Of a stretch of DNA of 60,000 bases, positions 24,201 through 32,701 are shown in pieces (the stretch's first letter is position 1; every line of letters starts with the position of its first letter). Source of the stretch: Bugula neritina. Its lineage: Eukaryota; Bryozoa; Gymnolaemata; Cheilostomatida; Bugulidae. The notes beneath the pieces were generated by a model. That model was not told the origin of the DNA. It did no database searches and was given only the letters and a program-made list of their open reading frames with translations. The DNA lies in assembly GCA_964035545.1 (NCBI GenBank), contig OZ037773.1:2957751-3017750 (forward strand), given 5' to 3'. The translations under genes and the position numbers were made by a program.

Positions 24201-26370
24201 AGTTCACACCTTTATACTAGTTTTTTCACTTTTATTCATTTTAGACACCTGTTGATTGTTGTCAACATATAATATTCACTACAATTATAGATTGTTGTCA
24301 ACAGTTAGTGTGTAATACACCTGTATATTAATATCAACAAACTGTATACATAGTTGTGATGATGTGTCTGTGTTATCTTTCAACACCTTGTCTTGTAGCT
24401 GAAGTTATGCCCCCCTACACTGCCACAATGACTTACTCGTCTCTTAATTTGTATTCACGTGGAATTAATCCACGGGGTTTTGTACGAAGTGCTGACAATA
24501 GTCCTGCACTGCCTCGTAAAAGTAATGTATACACTTTCATGGCAAGTGCAGTGCCATTGTTTTACTCTTATTCGTTAGTTTGAATTTTGTTCGTTTTTTA
24601 GTCGATGTGCTTCATTGATTTTAATTCTAGAGTTATAAGTTTCATAGCAGACTCACAGTGTTTCTATGGATAGTGCAGTTTGCAGCAACTAAGCAAAGGT
24701 TTTCCAAAATATAAAACAATTGATGTGTGATAATGTCACATTTTCTGACCTAAACTAGATCAATTACTGGAGCTAGAGTGACTTATTCACTTTTAAAACT
24801 TTAACTATACTGATCACCTAAAGAAACTGAAGCTGTAGGTACACAGTGATTTGCATGTTTCTAAACATACTCACAAGTTTGTTGTACATAACTTACTTTC
24901 CTGAGTTTTTTAAACCTTTATTATAGAGAGTGGAAGCATAACCCGTCAAATCTGCTTGCAATTGTTTGCCGTCTTCAAATTATCTGTTTGTTTGAACTGC
25001 AAACATGTAGACTCAGCTCCCCCTCCTCCTCAACTGCAGTGCCTGAGGTAGACGGGAGTTGCTAGGTCAACTTGCTGTTATATTTTCAGCTGACCTTGAC
25101 CCTAATCTCAGACAAGTTTGAATCTGTTGTGTTTATTTGCATGTCCGCACTGCTCATCCCTTTCAGCTGCAGCTCACACTGGATTGCATGAACAGCTCAT
25201 ATTATTATTTGTAGAGTATTATCATCATCATAGCCATTGCACTCCTGGTTCCGATGCCTTGGGTGGAGGGGCGTCTCCCTACTCACCCGGCAATATAATT
25301 CCCCCATCTCCTTCTAACTCTGATAGGGCTAACCACTCTTTACGAAGTTATCACAAGCCATCAATGACTAGTTCACATGTACCTCAGCACATTGGTAAGG
25401 TTTCAGTCTAAGAATCCCCATCTAAACGTCACTTTTGGGATCTTCTACTGCCATTTATTTTAAATTGGGTGCATGCATTTTTGGTGACTGGTCATGATGA
25501 AATAACTAGGTAAATTTTCGCTGAGATTACAGCTGCTCTGATCTTGCTCTTTCCCGTGGTGTGGGTCATCTTGAAAGTGGTTTAAATTACGTGTTGAGTT
25601 GAGTGTGTTTATGGAGATATTATTCATGAAAAATTGGTATATATACTTGTGTATATATCTTCTAAAACTCAGTGTAGATTAGCCTGTTTATTTTGAACGC
25701 TCACTGTCTTAGTTTTACACAATACATGAAATTAATGAATGTTTTTAGTGAAGCCTCTGCCATCCTTTAAAATGACCAATCAGATGACCGGGTCAGTTTA
25801 TCAGCCATCTAGCCCCACCCACCATGTACCCAGCTCAGAGGAAGTGGCCAGCCCCATATCAGCTCGTAAAAAGAGACCACCCAGGCAGCAGGCCACACCT
25901 GTCTCACCTAACCTGAACAACTTGTCTACAAGTCGTGAGGATCTCCACTCTAGCATGGTGAGATGGACTAACTCAGCTAAAACCACTTGAGATTCTATCA
26001 TGTTGATTAACTTCACTGTCAGTCAGGGCTTGAGGGCTGACTATAGATGTTGGGGAAGGTTTAGATTCTGAACCATGTAGACATCAACTCTACTTTATGA
26101 TAAATTCAACTTTTAAATAATCTTGAATCTGCGTTTATACCTTTACTTAAAAGTGTACCCAGTTTTAGTTAATTTCATATTAGGCTACTTCCTGGTAGTA
26201 AAATATGATTCACCTAAGCCCTAATCGCTATCCTATGCCCTTCAAAATTTATTATATACATTTCATTGCAGATGACTCACAGCACAGAACAACTTAGCGC
26301 AGAGATGGCCAACATAGACTGTATCATGCAAGATCTGAATGCTATAAAAGATGGCTTTGAAATGGCTTAA
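4157..26370 (+). CDS. Neogenin/DCC/Frazzled-type netrin receptor, 5' exon not found
   Basis: Single-pass receptor of the DCC/neogenin family, which binds netrins (and RGM in neogenin) for axon guidance and cell adhesion. Exons: 4157-4328, 5942-6096, 7023-7178, 7707-7835, 10156-10315, 11410-11549, 11791-11903, 12354-12516, 12811-13024, 13284-13401, 14078-14217, 15323-15498, 15756-15894, 16862-17022, 17579-17770, 18602-18783, 18999-19107, 19467-19628, 20043-20210, 20635-20769, 21570-21608, 22080-22327, 22586-22778, 23343-23480, 24399-24521, 25215-25394, 25749-25957, 26272-26370. All junctions are GT-AG and keep phase, giving about 1,436 residues, close to vertebrate DCC/neogenin. Order: Ig x4, FN3 x6, membrane helix, tail. 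PDLWIDHE matches the P1 region, SDRAN the middle tail, and the final EQLSAEMANIDCIMQDLNAI the P3 helix of neogenin. I cannot decide between DCC and neogenin; most invertebrates have one co-orthologue. The last four exons lie in the duplicated block. Confidence 0.95.
4329..4560. repeat. Irregular repeats that re-copy the Ig1a splice donor
   Basis: The last 14 exon bases and donor, ACAGGTGTCAACAA then GTGAGT, recur near 4403, 4447 and 4539 with GTGAGT or GTAAGT following. The spacers (TTAGTTTATGACTGACAAG) are also related. This is a decayed tandem array seeded at the 5' splice site of the exon ending at 4328. Confidence 0.8.
6503..6663. mobile_element. 161-bp MITE, copy A
   Basis: Non-autonomous DNA-transposon-like element with terminal inverted repeats of about 26 bases: TAGGAGCAGTAG at the left end, and a right end that is the complement of TAGGTGCAATAATGG, both continuing into GAGAAATTGAGA. 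A second copy of nearly the same length and sequence lies at 14241-14402. The interior has no coding capacity. It sits in the intron between the two halves of the Ig1 and Ig2 coding region. I could not define a convincing target-site duplication. Confidence 0.8.
6667..6996. repeat. 27-bp minisatellite before the Ig2 exon
   Basis: About 12 head-to-tail units of 27 bases built on TACTGTATTACTTCTACTAC followed by AGTGTAA. The array ends about 25 bases before the 3' splice site of the Ig2 exon starting at 7023, so it forms much of the distal intron, including likely branch-point territory. Confidence 0.9.
7440..7670. repeat. 21-bp minisatellite with CACGTG in each unit
   Basis: About ten 21-base units (ATGTGCACGTGTCACAGTA). 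Central units contain the palindromic E-box CACGTG and the overlapping palindrome GTGCAC. The array stops about 35 bases upstream of the acceptor for the exon at 7707. Because 21 is a multiple of three, it is open in several frames on both strands, but these frames are not coding. Confidence 0.9.
8386..8640. repeat. 25-bp minisatellite
   Basis: About ten units of 25 bases (GTCTGCTAGTGTTGATGTGT plus TGAAA) in the large intron between Ig2 and Ig3. Some units differ by short substitutions such as GTTGAAATG for GTTGATGTG. Confidence 0.9.
8895..9165. repeat. C/T-rich polypyrimidine tract
   Basis: About 270 bases almost entirely of C and T on the + strand, in units like CTCTCACTCCCCTCCA. Its strand-asymmetric purine/pyrimidine composition can form triplex DNA. 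It is intronic. The open frames it generates on both strands are compositional artefacts. Confidence 0.85.
10490..11375. repeat. AT-rich minisatellite with about 320-bp higher-order period
   Basis: About 880 bases built from units of roughly 26-31 bases around CACTGTATATGTATTCATAT. Unit variants recur in order: the rare TTACGCTGT variant appears near 10853 and again near 11173, and the long ATTTATATATATATAT spacer variants recur at the same distance. So about 320 bases were duplicated as a block. The array lies inside the Ig3 intron and ends about 35 bases before the acceptor at 11409. The 264-codon open frame across it is an artefact. Confidence 0.9.
11925..12112. repeat. C/T-rich polypyrimidine tract in the Ig4 intron
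   Basis: About 190 bases of CCCTTCTCTC-like sequence starting soon after the donor of the Ig4a exon (ends 11903). No coding potential. A second C/T tract lies at 8895-9165. Confidence 0.85.
13025..13180. repeat. 30-bp repeat that re-copies the FN1 splice donor
   Basis: The end of the FN1 exon plus its donor (GCCAGTGCAAG then GTGGGTGTAA) is repeated downstream about five more times with a period of 29-30 bases. The potential donors are at about 13025, 13055 (GCGGGT), 13084 (GTAAGT), 13114 (GTGAGT), 13144 and 13174. Any downstream donor would add an in-frame TAA just after the true exon end. Confidence 0.85.
14241..14402. mobile_element. 162-bp MITE, copy B
   Basis: Second copy of the element at 6503-6663, in the same orientation and with the same inverted termini. 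It lies in the intron within FN2, 24 bases after the exon ending at 14217. The two copies share nearly the whole interior, including the TCTAGAACACAGGC segment, so they are members of one family and not chance inverted repeats. Confidence 0.8.
15070..15300. repeat. 45-bp minisatellite in the FN2 intron
   Basis: Five units of 45 bases containing AGTATACTATAATATACTTG and ATATAGACTACCAT. Each unit contains the palindrome AGTATACT. The array ends about 20 bases before the acceptor at 15322. Confidence 0.9.
17880..18420. repeat. 29-bp minisatellite in the FN4 intron
   Basis: About 18 units of 29 bases (GTGAGTACATAGTTAATAGT plus GATTATTAT). The central units are almost identical, and the last few drift (GATTAGTATA), the usual decay at an array edge. 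Each unit begins with GTGAGT, the consensus 5' splice site. Confidence 0.92.
20268..20533 (-). mobile_element. tRNA-derived SINE, copy 1, with 14-bp target duplication
   Basis: Read on the minus strand it begins GGGAGCAGCCGTGGTCTAGA. It has a Pol III A box (TGGTCTAGAGG) and B box (GGGTTCGAAACCC), then a tRNA-unrelated body ending CTCACAGGGATGGCGACTAT and an A/T-rich tail. The direct repeat AAATTAAAAATAAT flanks it at 20283-20296 and 20520-20533, a typical LINE-mediated target-site duplication. Head and body match the other SINE copies in this window. Confidence 0.9.
20860..20992. repeat. (TA)n microsatellite
   Basis: Almost uninterrupted TA dinucleotides over about 130 bases. A second (TA)n run lies at 21247-21290. 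The two flank the hammerhead-bearing inverted-repeat element, which suggests insertion into a TA microsatellite. Confidence 0.95.
21044..21252. mobile_element. Inverted-repeat element carrying a hammerhead motif
   Basis: Two arms of about 57 bases in inverted orientation (left about 21044-21101, starting TATAATGTAGTGTGTTCAGA; right about 21195-21252) enclose about 90 bases. The arms match almost perfectly except for one or two T/A-run length differences. The enclosed DNA contains a complete hammerhead ribozyme consensus on the minus strand. There is no coding sequence. It could be a MITE or a non-autonomous element related to Penelope-like elements or retrozymes, which carry such ribozymes. 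Confidence 0.75.
21105..21149 (-). ncRNA. Type I hammerhead ribozyme (candidate)
   Basis: On the minus strand: helix I 5' strand ACAC (21149-21146), core CTGACGA (21145-21139), helix II GTGCAG with loop TTTA and CTGTAC (six pairs, one of them G-U), GAAA (21122-21119), then a minimal helix III ACTA-TA-TAGT, the cleavage-site GTC (C at 21109), and helix I 3' strand GTGT (21108-21105). All invariant core bases are present. The very short palindromic helix III is the form seen in Penelope-like elements and animal retrozymes, usually active as a dimer. This is read by eye; no folding or cleavage data. Confidence 0.75.
21478..21496. repeat. Poly-C run
   Basis: About 15 consecutive C residues in the intron before the juxtamembrane exon. 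Similar runs occur at 13719-13737 and 27413-27425. They are prone to length error in sequencing and to length polymorphism. Confidence 0.9.
21788..21988 (-). mobile_element. tRNA-derived SINE, copy 2, with 11-bp target duplication
   Basis: Same head as copy 1 on the minus strand (GGGAGCAGCCGTGGTCTAGG, B box GAGTTCGAACCCC) and the shared AGAGCATCCAGTCATAATTG segment. The 3' part differs from copy 1, so it is a 3' variant or truncated copy. The direct repeat TAAACATGATG flanks it at 21788-21798 and 21978-21988. It is intronic, between the juxtamembrane and transmembrane exons. Confidence 0.87.
22080..22327 (+). other. Transmembrane and P1-like exon of the netrin receptor
   Basis: After a short juxtamembrane exon (21570-21608) this exon encodes a hydrophobic helix (about 24 residues starting at YLIWIIIVSVAV, ending in two cysteines), followed by basic stop-transfer residues (CRKNK) and a cytoplasmic stretch ending PPDLWIDHER, which is the P1 motif region of DCC/neogenin. 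The two cysteines just inside the membrane are a plausible palmitoylation site, as in DCC (inference). The 5' splice site sequence is partly repeated in the following intron. Confidence 0.93.
22328..22425. repeat. Purine-rich repeat re-copying the TM-exon donor
   Basis: After the donor GAGTAAGTGTGG the purine-rich sequence GGGGAAGGG...GGTGGAGA leads into a second AGAGTAAGTCTGG, then another GGGGTGGAGAGAGTAG. So about 2.5 units of 40-60 bases each begin with a donor-like sequence. Confidence 0.7.
24399..26370 (+). other. Netrin-receptor 3' exon cassette in copy 1
   Basis: Exons 24399-24521, 25215-25394, 25749-25957 and 26272-26370, together 611 coding bases, encode the second half of the cytoplasmic tail (His/Ser/Pro-rich region, SDRAN, P3 helix). 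They are joined in phase to the upstream exon ending at 23480. Compared with the second cassette at 33624-35457 only six bases differ by my count, five of them silent. Confidence 0.9.
26272..26370 (+). other. Terminal P3-helix exon of the netrin receptor
   Basis: The last coding exon (stop TAA at 26368-26370) encodes the C-terminal amphipathic helix corresponding to the P3 motif, used in DCC family receptors for self-association and binding of cytoplasmic partners. The human neogenin tail ends in a closely similar E-L-x-x-E-M-A-x-x-x-x-x-M-x-D-L-N-A-I pattern. An almost identical exon recurs at 35359-35457 in the second copy of the duplicated block. Confidence 0.92.
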
Positions 26371-27169
26371 CATCCCTAGGCACATGGTGCAATATTTGGT
26401 CACCACTCTCCATGTCAAAGCCAGTTGGACTATCCCGGGGCATTCATTAACTTGTCTCTTACTCATGTACTCAAGTAGTTAGTGAGTTTGGAGTTGCTTG
26501 CTCTGTGTCCATCACTGGTTCATGAGACTCAACTATTCGTGTAGCTCTTCCATTTGGTGCATTTTTGTAGATATTTTTTACATAGGCACCTGCCCTGAAT
26601 TACTCATTATAATAGTAAGTTATGACTACATCAGATGTATAAGCTAAGGGTAAGGAAGGTAACTAATAGCTTAGAACACACTGATTAGAAATGTTGGATT
26701 GTATCCACATAATTATTAACTACTGTTTTGTTTATGTTGTTACACAAGCAATTTTATATTTCAGATAATATATATTTATTATGTTATTTATATATTATTT
26801 TGCTGTTTACTCAAACGTTTAACATTTCTGAGTTTTTATTAGCTGTCAGCCAAATCAACATTTTTTCAAACAGTTTTATAACAATATCTGCCTTCCATTG
26901 ACTTATACTGTAGTTGTTGGTTTTTTAACATTTCATACCAAATCGTCTCTTTACTTTGTAGCCTGTCAATCGTATTTTAATAGTTTAGGTAATTTCATAA
27001 TTTTAGCATGTAACTTTTACAGGTTTATTGTACAAAAAACCATTATATACATGCAGATGCTATATATACGAATAGATTTTTAGAATTTTCAATTACTAAT
27101 ATTTGTTTGCTATTCGAATTAATTAAATATAAATCTTTCAACAAATTCCATGACATTCATTATTTAAGT

Positions 27170-27505
27170 CAAGGCTGTCCAACAGGTGGCCCCAGCTGGC
27201 CGGATGTGGCCCCCAGCTTAAATTTATGTGGCCTTCAAAGGCATAAAACTAAAATTATTTTTCACAGGTATATACACGAGTCAAAGTGAAAAACTAAATT
27301 TTAAATGTTTTATTTATACCCATACTACAAAACTTGCAGTATCTATTGGTACTTTATTGTGTAATGCTTTATAAGAATTTGGAATAAATGAGTTAAAAAT
27401 ACTGATGCTGTGCCCCCCCCCCCCCAGCTCAATCTAAAGTTTCCAATGTGGCCCTCACCATGAAATATTCAGTAACCACTCTGGAAAGGTTGGCCTAAAC
27501 ATTCA
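27170..27505. mobile_element. hAT-like non-autonomous element, long form, copy 1
   Basis: Begins AGGCTGTCCAACAGGTGGCC and ends in a related inverted sequence (GTGGCCCTCACC...GGTTGGCC), the layout common to short hAT-type elements whose ends read 'CAGGGCTGTCCAAC'. It contains a C run at 27413-27425. The copy in the second block is at about 36262-36585. Assignment to hAT is by end similarity only. Confidence 0.55.
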
Positions 27506-27599
27506 ACTGGTGTTATAAATTATTATTCTTTAATAATGAAAGGGATATGTCATAATATGATAATTGTTCATGTTATAAGCTCCTCCCACTTATTCTATC

Positions 27600-27607
27600 T
27601 ATATAAA
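27600..27607 (+). promoter_or_regulatory. Candidate TATA box, unknown gene copy 1
   Basis: TATATAAA, 330 bases before the predicted start codon at 27937, preceded by the GC-richer GCTCCTCCCACTT. The same arrangement occurs at 36685-36692 before copy 2 and at 44842-44849 in a DDX31 intron. Promoter function is inferred. Confidence 0.35.
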
Positions 27608-27936
27608 TACTGTGTTTTATATAATTCATTCAACCTAATAAGCCAGTAAATGGTTCACATCATTATAAACACCTACAAATTATCACAGTTAATTACGACT
27701 ATATACAAATAAGCGACAACAAAACAAACAATTACTACAATGATCTAAATATTATATTATTATTAAGTAAGTAGAACAAAATATTCAAAAAATGTTCAAT
27801 AATCAAGGATGACACAATGAGCGACACAATGATGCCTGAATTGAACGTTTACTGAGTTTACAGATTGACAGTTTAATATTATTGCTGCTACAAAATGTAA
27901 ATCTTTCATGCAACTGTGTACTATATAAATTTCAAT

Positions 27937-30584
27937 ATGTTCTCGCTTGTACTAATTTCTTTAATTCTCCTGCTGGCATCCACTGTCATGGCAGCCAAAT
28001 TGTATCAGTAAGTAATATTTCTTCAATGAATATAATAATATTTATGGCAATTCTCGGTTATATCTTCATCATTTGATACTTTTATGCGTATGATGTCTTT
28101 GCTTTGATATGTTGAAATTTTGCTGCCTTTAAATTATGAAATATTTACATCTAGTACGGTAATTATTTGTTACAGCAAGTGGGAGGTAATTTTCCACGAT
28201 TGTGTTATACTTAGAGTCGTTTTCAAAGAGTGTTTCCGTTCAAGAAATAGAGCTGTGAGCAGCCAAGGTGGGGGTCAGAGGTAAGAAGAAGTTTCATAAA
28301 TGCAGACATATTTTCTGTGAATCCAATAATATTGAGATGTTGGTAGTTTAATTATTAGATTGGATGTTTAGGACATTGATCTACATATTGAGTGTTATAA
28401 TATTGTAGTACAGGCTAATGAAACATCACCTGTTCTTAAATGCTATAATGTGTGCTTATTGAATGTTTGGTAGCAGCAAAGACAAACAGGAGAAAGGCTT
28501 AAAGAAGGCAGAGGTTCTTTCAACTTATGCCCCTTTACACTCATGTGATATCCTACCAAACAATGTTGTAAAACCGAGTGAAAATCATGTGTATAGAGAA
28601 TCGGGTTCCTGTAAGACTACTCAAGTCAATACACAAATATGTGATAAGAATGCCAAAACTAAGCGCTGGACATGGAATGACTGCGGGTGTAACGGTGCCT
28701 GCTGGCACGGCTTGTCAGCTGCCAATGTAACAGCATCTTCTCTCTCATTGGCCAAAGATCAGCTGATACAAGAAACTAACAGAAGTCAACCAAGAAGAGC
28801 AGCTTCTCTCCCCAATTGTCCAGCAACAGAGCCAATACAGTTGGAGGATTTCCTGAAAAAGTTCGAAGGAAGTGGAACGCGGCCAAAAACTCATAAACTT
28901 TACCTTCGCCCAGAAATTATTTTGCGTAAGTTCAAATAATTACTCACTTATTCTGTTTCAGTTTATTTTTAGTTCATTAGATAGTCTAAACTGTAAATCT
29001 ATGATGTCGTTTTTACTATCTTTAACACAAAATCTTGTCTCCAAATAAAAGCATTTGCATTGCAATGTTTCAGCAAACACTGATAATGAACTGTACAAAA
29101 CTCTCAAACCCACCACAAAGCTATCCAGAAGTCAAATAAAAGGTTTGGACAAGGAGAGAAGACAATCCCCTCGAAATAGAATGAGCACATCAGCACCTGC
29201 AAATACTGCACCCAGACAAGTGGAGAAGCAAATGTTAAGGACATTCACTTCCGATGATGGAATGGAATGGAAATCATTGCCACTTTTCTCCAAAGAATAT
29301 ATGAATAGAGAAATCACTGATTGTGAAGGTACAACATTCATTCCTTTTGTTAGAACAGTAGGCCTATATACACTTTGTAAAGTAAGATTAACACTTTTGC
29401 TTTTATTGCAACAAAAAAATTTCAAATTGACTAATTGCTGTTATTTCAATAGATGAGTTGAAGAAGGATGTAGCGTCTCTCAAATGGGATATTAAGGAGT
29501 TGGGAGTCAAAAAGACAGAAGCTGATAATATTATCAAAGGAGCTGTTGAACAAATCAGTGAAGTTCCCCTAAAAGCACAAGGGTCCAATCAAAGAGCTTC
29601 CACTAAACCTCAAATTTTACCTGGTAGGATAATATTTCAATATTTATTTTTACAATAAAATGAAACTTATTAAAGTAATCTTTTATATTCAACTACATTT
29701 TGTGGCTTTTACATATTTGTACAGAAAACAACAAACTTCAGCTGTTGAAGTGAATATCTTGCAAAACTGTTTAGCTTTCAATATACTGTGTCACTTACTC
29801 AAATATCAAATTGTTAATTCTTAATGATGTACTTTATTGCTTGAATAATTCAGCAGCCAAATGAAAACATAGCCTCCATGAAAGAACAAGTTCTAAGCAC
29901 ACTACTAACTTATAATCAGTCACATTAATCAATATATTGAACCAAATTTTGTGTAATTATGCCTTTTTGTTTAAAAAAGTATAAGTGGAAACAACATTAT
30001 TTCAATAGATGGAATACGAAACCAGTGTGTACCACAGTCTGGTGAACGAAAGGAAAAAGAGGTTAATGAAGAAAATAAACCTGTGAAACAGGATCTTAAA
30101 CCAACTCAAGAAATTGATGATGGAAAACCCCCAACACCTTCCAACTTGTCTGGTAAATATTAAACTAGGAAATATCTACAAAGAAGCAACATTTAAATCA
30201 CTCAAGCCAGTTATCATTTGAGATAAATGTGATTGAAAAAGCTTTCAATTGTTTAGATATGATATAGTATAGGTAAATTATATTAAGTCAATCAGAAATT
30301 TTGATTCCTATACGTGTACATTTTTTAAAGCCAAATCAACTATTTTTATCCACAAAATTGGCAATACTAACTAATATTGTAAATCTATAATGGAAAGATA
30401 AATATTTCCCATTACAATCAGCCAACTAGTAACCAATATTATATTAGTCTTAAACCAACAGTGTCAAGCTGCAACACATTTGGTATATTTAAAAGCTGGT
30501 GGAGACTCGATCAATCCCCCCTCTCAATATTCTCAGCCAATCAGTAAAGGAGCCACGACTCCCAGCTTGTGCCAAAACTTCTAG
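27937..30584 (+). CDS. Unknown secreted/membrane-anchored protein, copy 1, frameshifted 3' end
   Basis: Exons 27937-28007, 28176-28280, 28474-28925, 29074-29328, 29453-29623, 30009-30152, and 30496 to a stop at 30582-30584. The phases chain and match copy 2 exon for exon. Start MFSLVLISLILLLAS is a signal peptide or membrane anchor. It has the C-x-C-x3-C motif CGCNGACWHG and a charged helical segment in exon 5. In exon 7 copy 1 has one extra base in a C run (AATCCCCCCTC), so the frame shifts and stops after about 428 residues. The original last exon (30957-31048, ending KFFCCCVQDSE) would then be untranslated. The extra C could be a sequencing error. No family recognised. About 7% of residues differ from copy 2 in exon 3. 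Confidence 0.7.
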
Positions 30585-30956
30585 TGAAGTTCAGAATGGT
30601 AAGTATTCTTAAGTCAGCCAAAGGCTTGTTATTAGTGGCTATTATATAATAATATGTTGAAGAGCGAATCACAGATAAAATCAAAACAATTTTTAAAAAC
30701 CGCACGTCTAGTGTTTCAGAATGTCATTAACAAATAGAAAAATCTCCCAAGATATTAAGAAGCTATTTTCTAATAAACAGGTTATAGTGAATTACAAAAA
30801 GATTAGTGAGAATCAGACTGTCAGAACTTTAAAGAAACTCACCGTTTACTATAGCATTGTGAAACAGCCAATAGAATATAACTAATAAAAATGGTTATAA
30901 ATATTGCTATAATACATCAATCAGTATGTCAAGGGAAACACTATAATATTTTGTAG

Positions 30957-31048
30957 AGCTTAGAGTAGTTCAAGAACCAGCTGCACAGCAGAATCGAAGA
31001 AATAGAATATTGAAGTTTTTCTGTTGCTGTGTTCAAGACAGTGAATAA
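30957..31048 (+). CDS. Last exon of unknown gene copy 1, read only if the frameshift is absent
   Basis: Acceptor TTGTAG at 30951-30956, then an open frame matching the last exon of copy 2 and ending with TAA at 31046-31048. It encodes a basic segment followed by ILKFFCCCVQ. The intact frame argues that the upstream 1-base insertion is recent or an error. A possible AATAAA poly(A) signal lies at 31673-31678. Confidence 0.6.
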
Positions 31049-32313
31049 GGTTAGAGCTCAATATAAATATATTTTCTCAAAAACTTCAAAGCTGTTAATG
31101 TATTCATATATTAAGATTGTTATCTTTTATATCAGACTCTTACAATAGCTATTAGTCACTTGTTCTGTTTATTCTTGCTTGTCTTCTCATTTCATATACT
31201 CAATGTATTCACTTTACTTTATGTTTCTGTTTATTATCTAGATCTTCTACATGGGCCAGTCAACACTACAGCTTAATACTATCTGATGTGTAGATGGATT
31301 ACTCAGTGAAGAGATGCTCATATAACCTATTCCCTGGATTCTTTTTTTATTGGAATTCTCTTTGTCTCTCAAGTGCTCAGAGACCAGAGCATGCAAATAT
31401 GCATGCCTTATTGCTAATTTTATTGAACTTCATGTAACCTGCTCTAGTTGTTTGAATTTTCTTTTAAAAGAAACTTTAAATTATTTTGCTAGTGTATTCT
31501 ATTATATATTCATTCACTTAGTTAATATTGGTCATTATTTAGTAGATCGATATATTAGTATATAAAGGAATGAATAATTACAGAGTATTATTGTATTATT
31601 GTATGTATAAAAACAATTTGAAATAACTAAAATGTCTACCTTGTGAGTTTTTCAGTTAAAAAAATCCTATCAAATAAAATTTATAAAACTTAATAAACTG
31701 GCACATAATTATTTATATACTGCATTTGCTATACAAGCTGTTATATGAGTGCATAATTAAAAAACAATTCACTACAAATAAAAAATCCTAAACAATTATT
31801 ACACAAACATATAGGACATGCTTAATTGTAACACATGCATTCCCCTGTCTCTAAACAATCGAGTCAAACAGATCATAGTATCTACAACCACACACTTCCT
31901 GCCCACATCACATCCTATACATTCTTTACAAATTGTTTTTATCTAGAGTTGTCTACTCTCTGCACACTATTGGTATAAACTGTTGGCTGAGTAATCATAT
32001 TGGAAGCCATTTTACTAGAAAGAGTATAATTGAATTTGTAAATATATGACATCATTATTTCTAATAAACACAATATAATTAACCTGAGGGTTCAGTTAAG
32101 TACAGCTATTATCTAAAGCAGGGCTGTCTAACAGGTGGCCCCAGGGCCATGAAAAGATGCCATCTCAGTGGCCCTCACTCTGAAAAGATTGATACCCCTG
32201 GCCTGAGTCATTAGAAATGCACATGAATTTAAGGACTACAGCTTATACACGTTATTGTGTGGTTATCCAGCTGAATACTAAACACGTGTCTGAAGTGTCC
32301 TTCACCTTCCAGT
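31049..32313. other. Intergenic, 3' UTR of unknown gene copy 1 and hAT-like short element
   Basis: AT-rich, with no exon beyond those listed. AATAAA at 31673-31678 is a plausible poly(A) signal for the + strand gene. The short hAT-like element lies at 32118-32205. Confidence 0.5.
32118..32205. mobile_element. hAT-like element, short form, copy 1
   Basis: 88 bases from CAGGGCTGTCTAACAGGTGG to AAAAGATTGATACCCCTG, with CAGGG/CCCTG termini. It looks like an internally deleted relative of the element at 27170-27505. The matching copy in the second block is at about 41107-41193. Confidence 0.6.
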
Positions 32314-32386
32314 TTATCCTGAAGCAAACTCGGACATTTTGTCATACTTTGGCTTTTTAGCTTGATGAGTTGCCTTCCTTGACAGT
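32314..32386 (-). pseudogene. Orphan last exon of DDX31 in copy 1
   Basis: 73 bases on the minus strand: acceptor GTTTTAG, then codons for [20 protein letters not shown] and ASG, stop TAA. It is the counterpart of the true DDX31 terminal exon at 41310-41382, with four base differences (one amino-acid change N to T, one TGA/TAA stop exchange). No other DDX31 exon precedes it within copy 1, so it is cut off from its gene by the duplication, unless transcripts read through about 9 kb. Confidence 0.85.
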
Positions 32387-32465
32387 CTAAAACATAATAA
32401 ACCACTCACTCAAAACTCATGCTATGTGAATGCCCAGTTATTTGCTACAATTGCCAACTAAAGAG

Positions 32466-32701
32466 AAGGGAAGCAGCCATGGTCTAGGGGTTGGAGCACT
32501 GATAGGAAATACAAGGTCGGTGGTTCAAACCCCAGTGAAGGTCAGGTGATGCTAGGAAGGGCATTCAGTCATAATTGCTTCTTCGACATAATAGAAAATA
32601 AGTCATTAGCTAGCCCAAACGAACTCTACTCCATTAGGGGTTCTCACAGGGATGGTGAGTATATAAATTCGAGTGGTGATTTGATTAAAGAAAAGGAGTA
32701 G
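32466..32701 (+). mobile_element. tRNA-derived SINE, copy 3, at the 3' edge of duplication copy 1
   Basis: Plus-strand copy of the SINE family: AGCAGCCATGGTCTAGGGG (A box), GGTTCAAACCCC (B box), the AGTCATAATTGCTTC segment and the shared 3' end CTCACAGGGATGGTGAGTAT. Flanked by TAAAGAGAAGG and TAAAGAAAAGG, a probable target duplication with one change. Homology between the two duplicated blocks ends within a few bases of this SINE's 3' target repeat. Confidence 0.85.

Larger units (their letters stand above)
26371..27936. other. Netrin-receptor 3' UTR and upstream region of unknown gene copy 1
   Basis: The first part probably includes the receptor 3' UTR. At about 27170-27505 lies a hAT-like non-autonomous element. 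A TATA-containing segment follows at about 27570-27800 and is shared with 36650-36870 and 44808-44999. No exon is evident. Confidence 0.5.
23588..32701. repeat. Tandem segmental duplication, copy 1
   Basis: About 9.1 kb repeated in direct orientation at about 32811-41703. It carries, in order, the last four netrin-receptor exons (used by the full gene), unknown gene copy 1, a SINE and an orphan last exon of DDX31. A by-eye count over about 250 intronic bases at 23640-23890 gives roughly 6% substitutions relative to copy 2, plus scattered indels. One indel is a segment of about 180 bases (around 25010-25190) present here but absent from copy 2. About 110 bases at the junction (32702-32810) match neither end. 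Confidence 0.95.
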
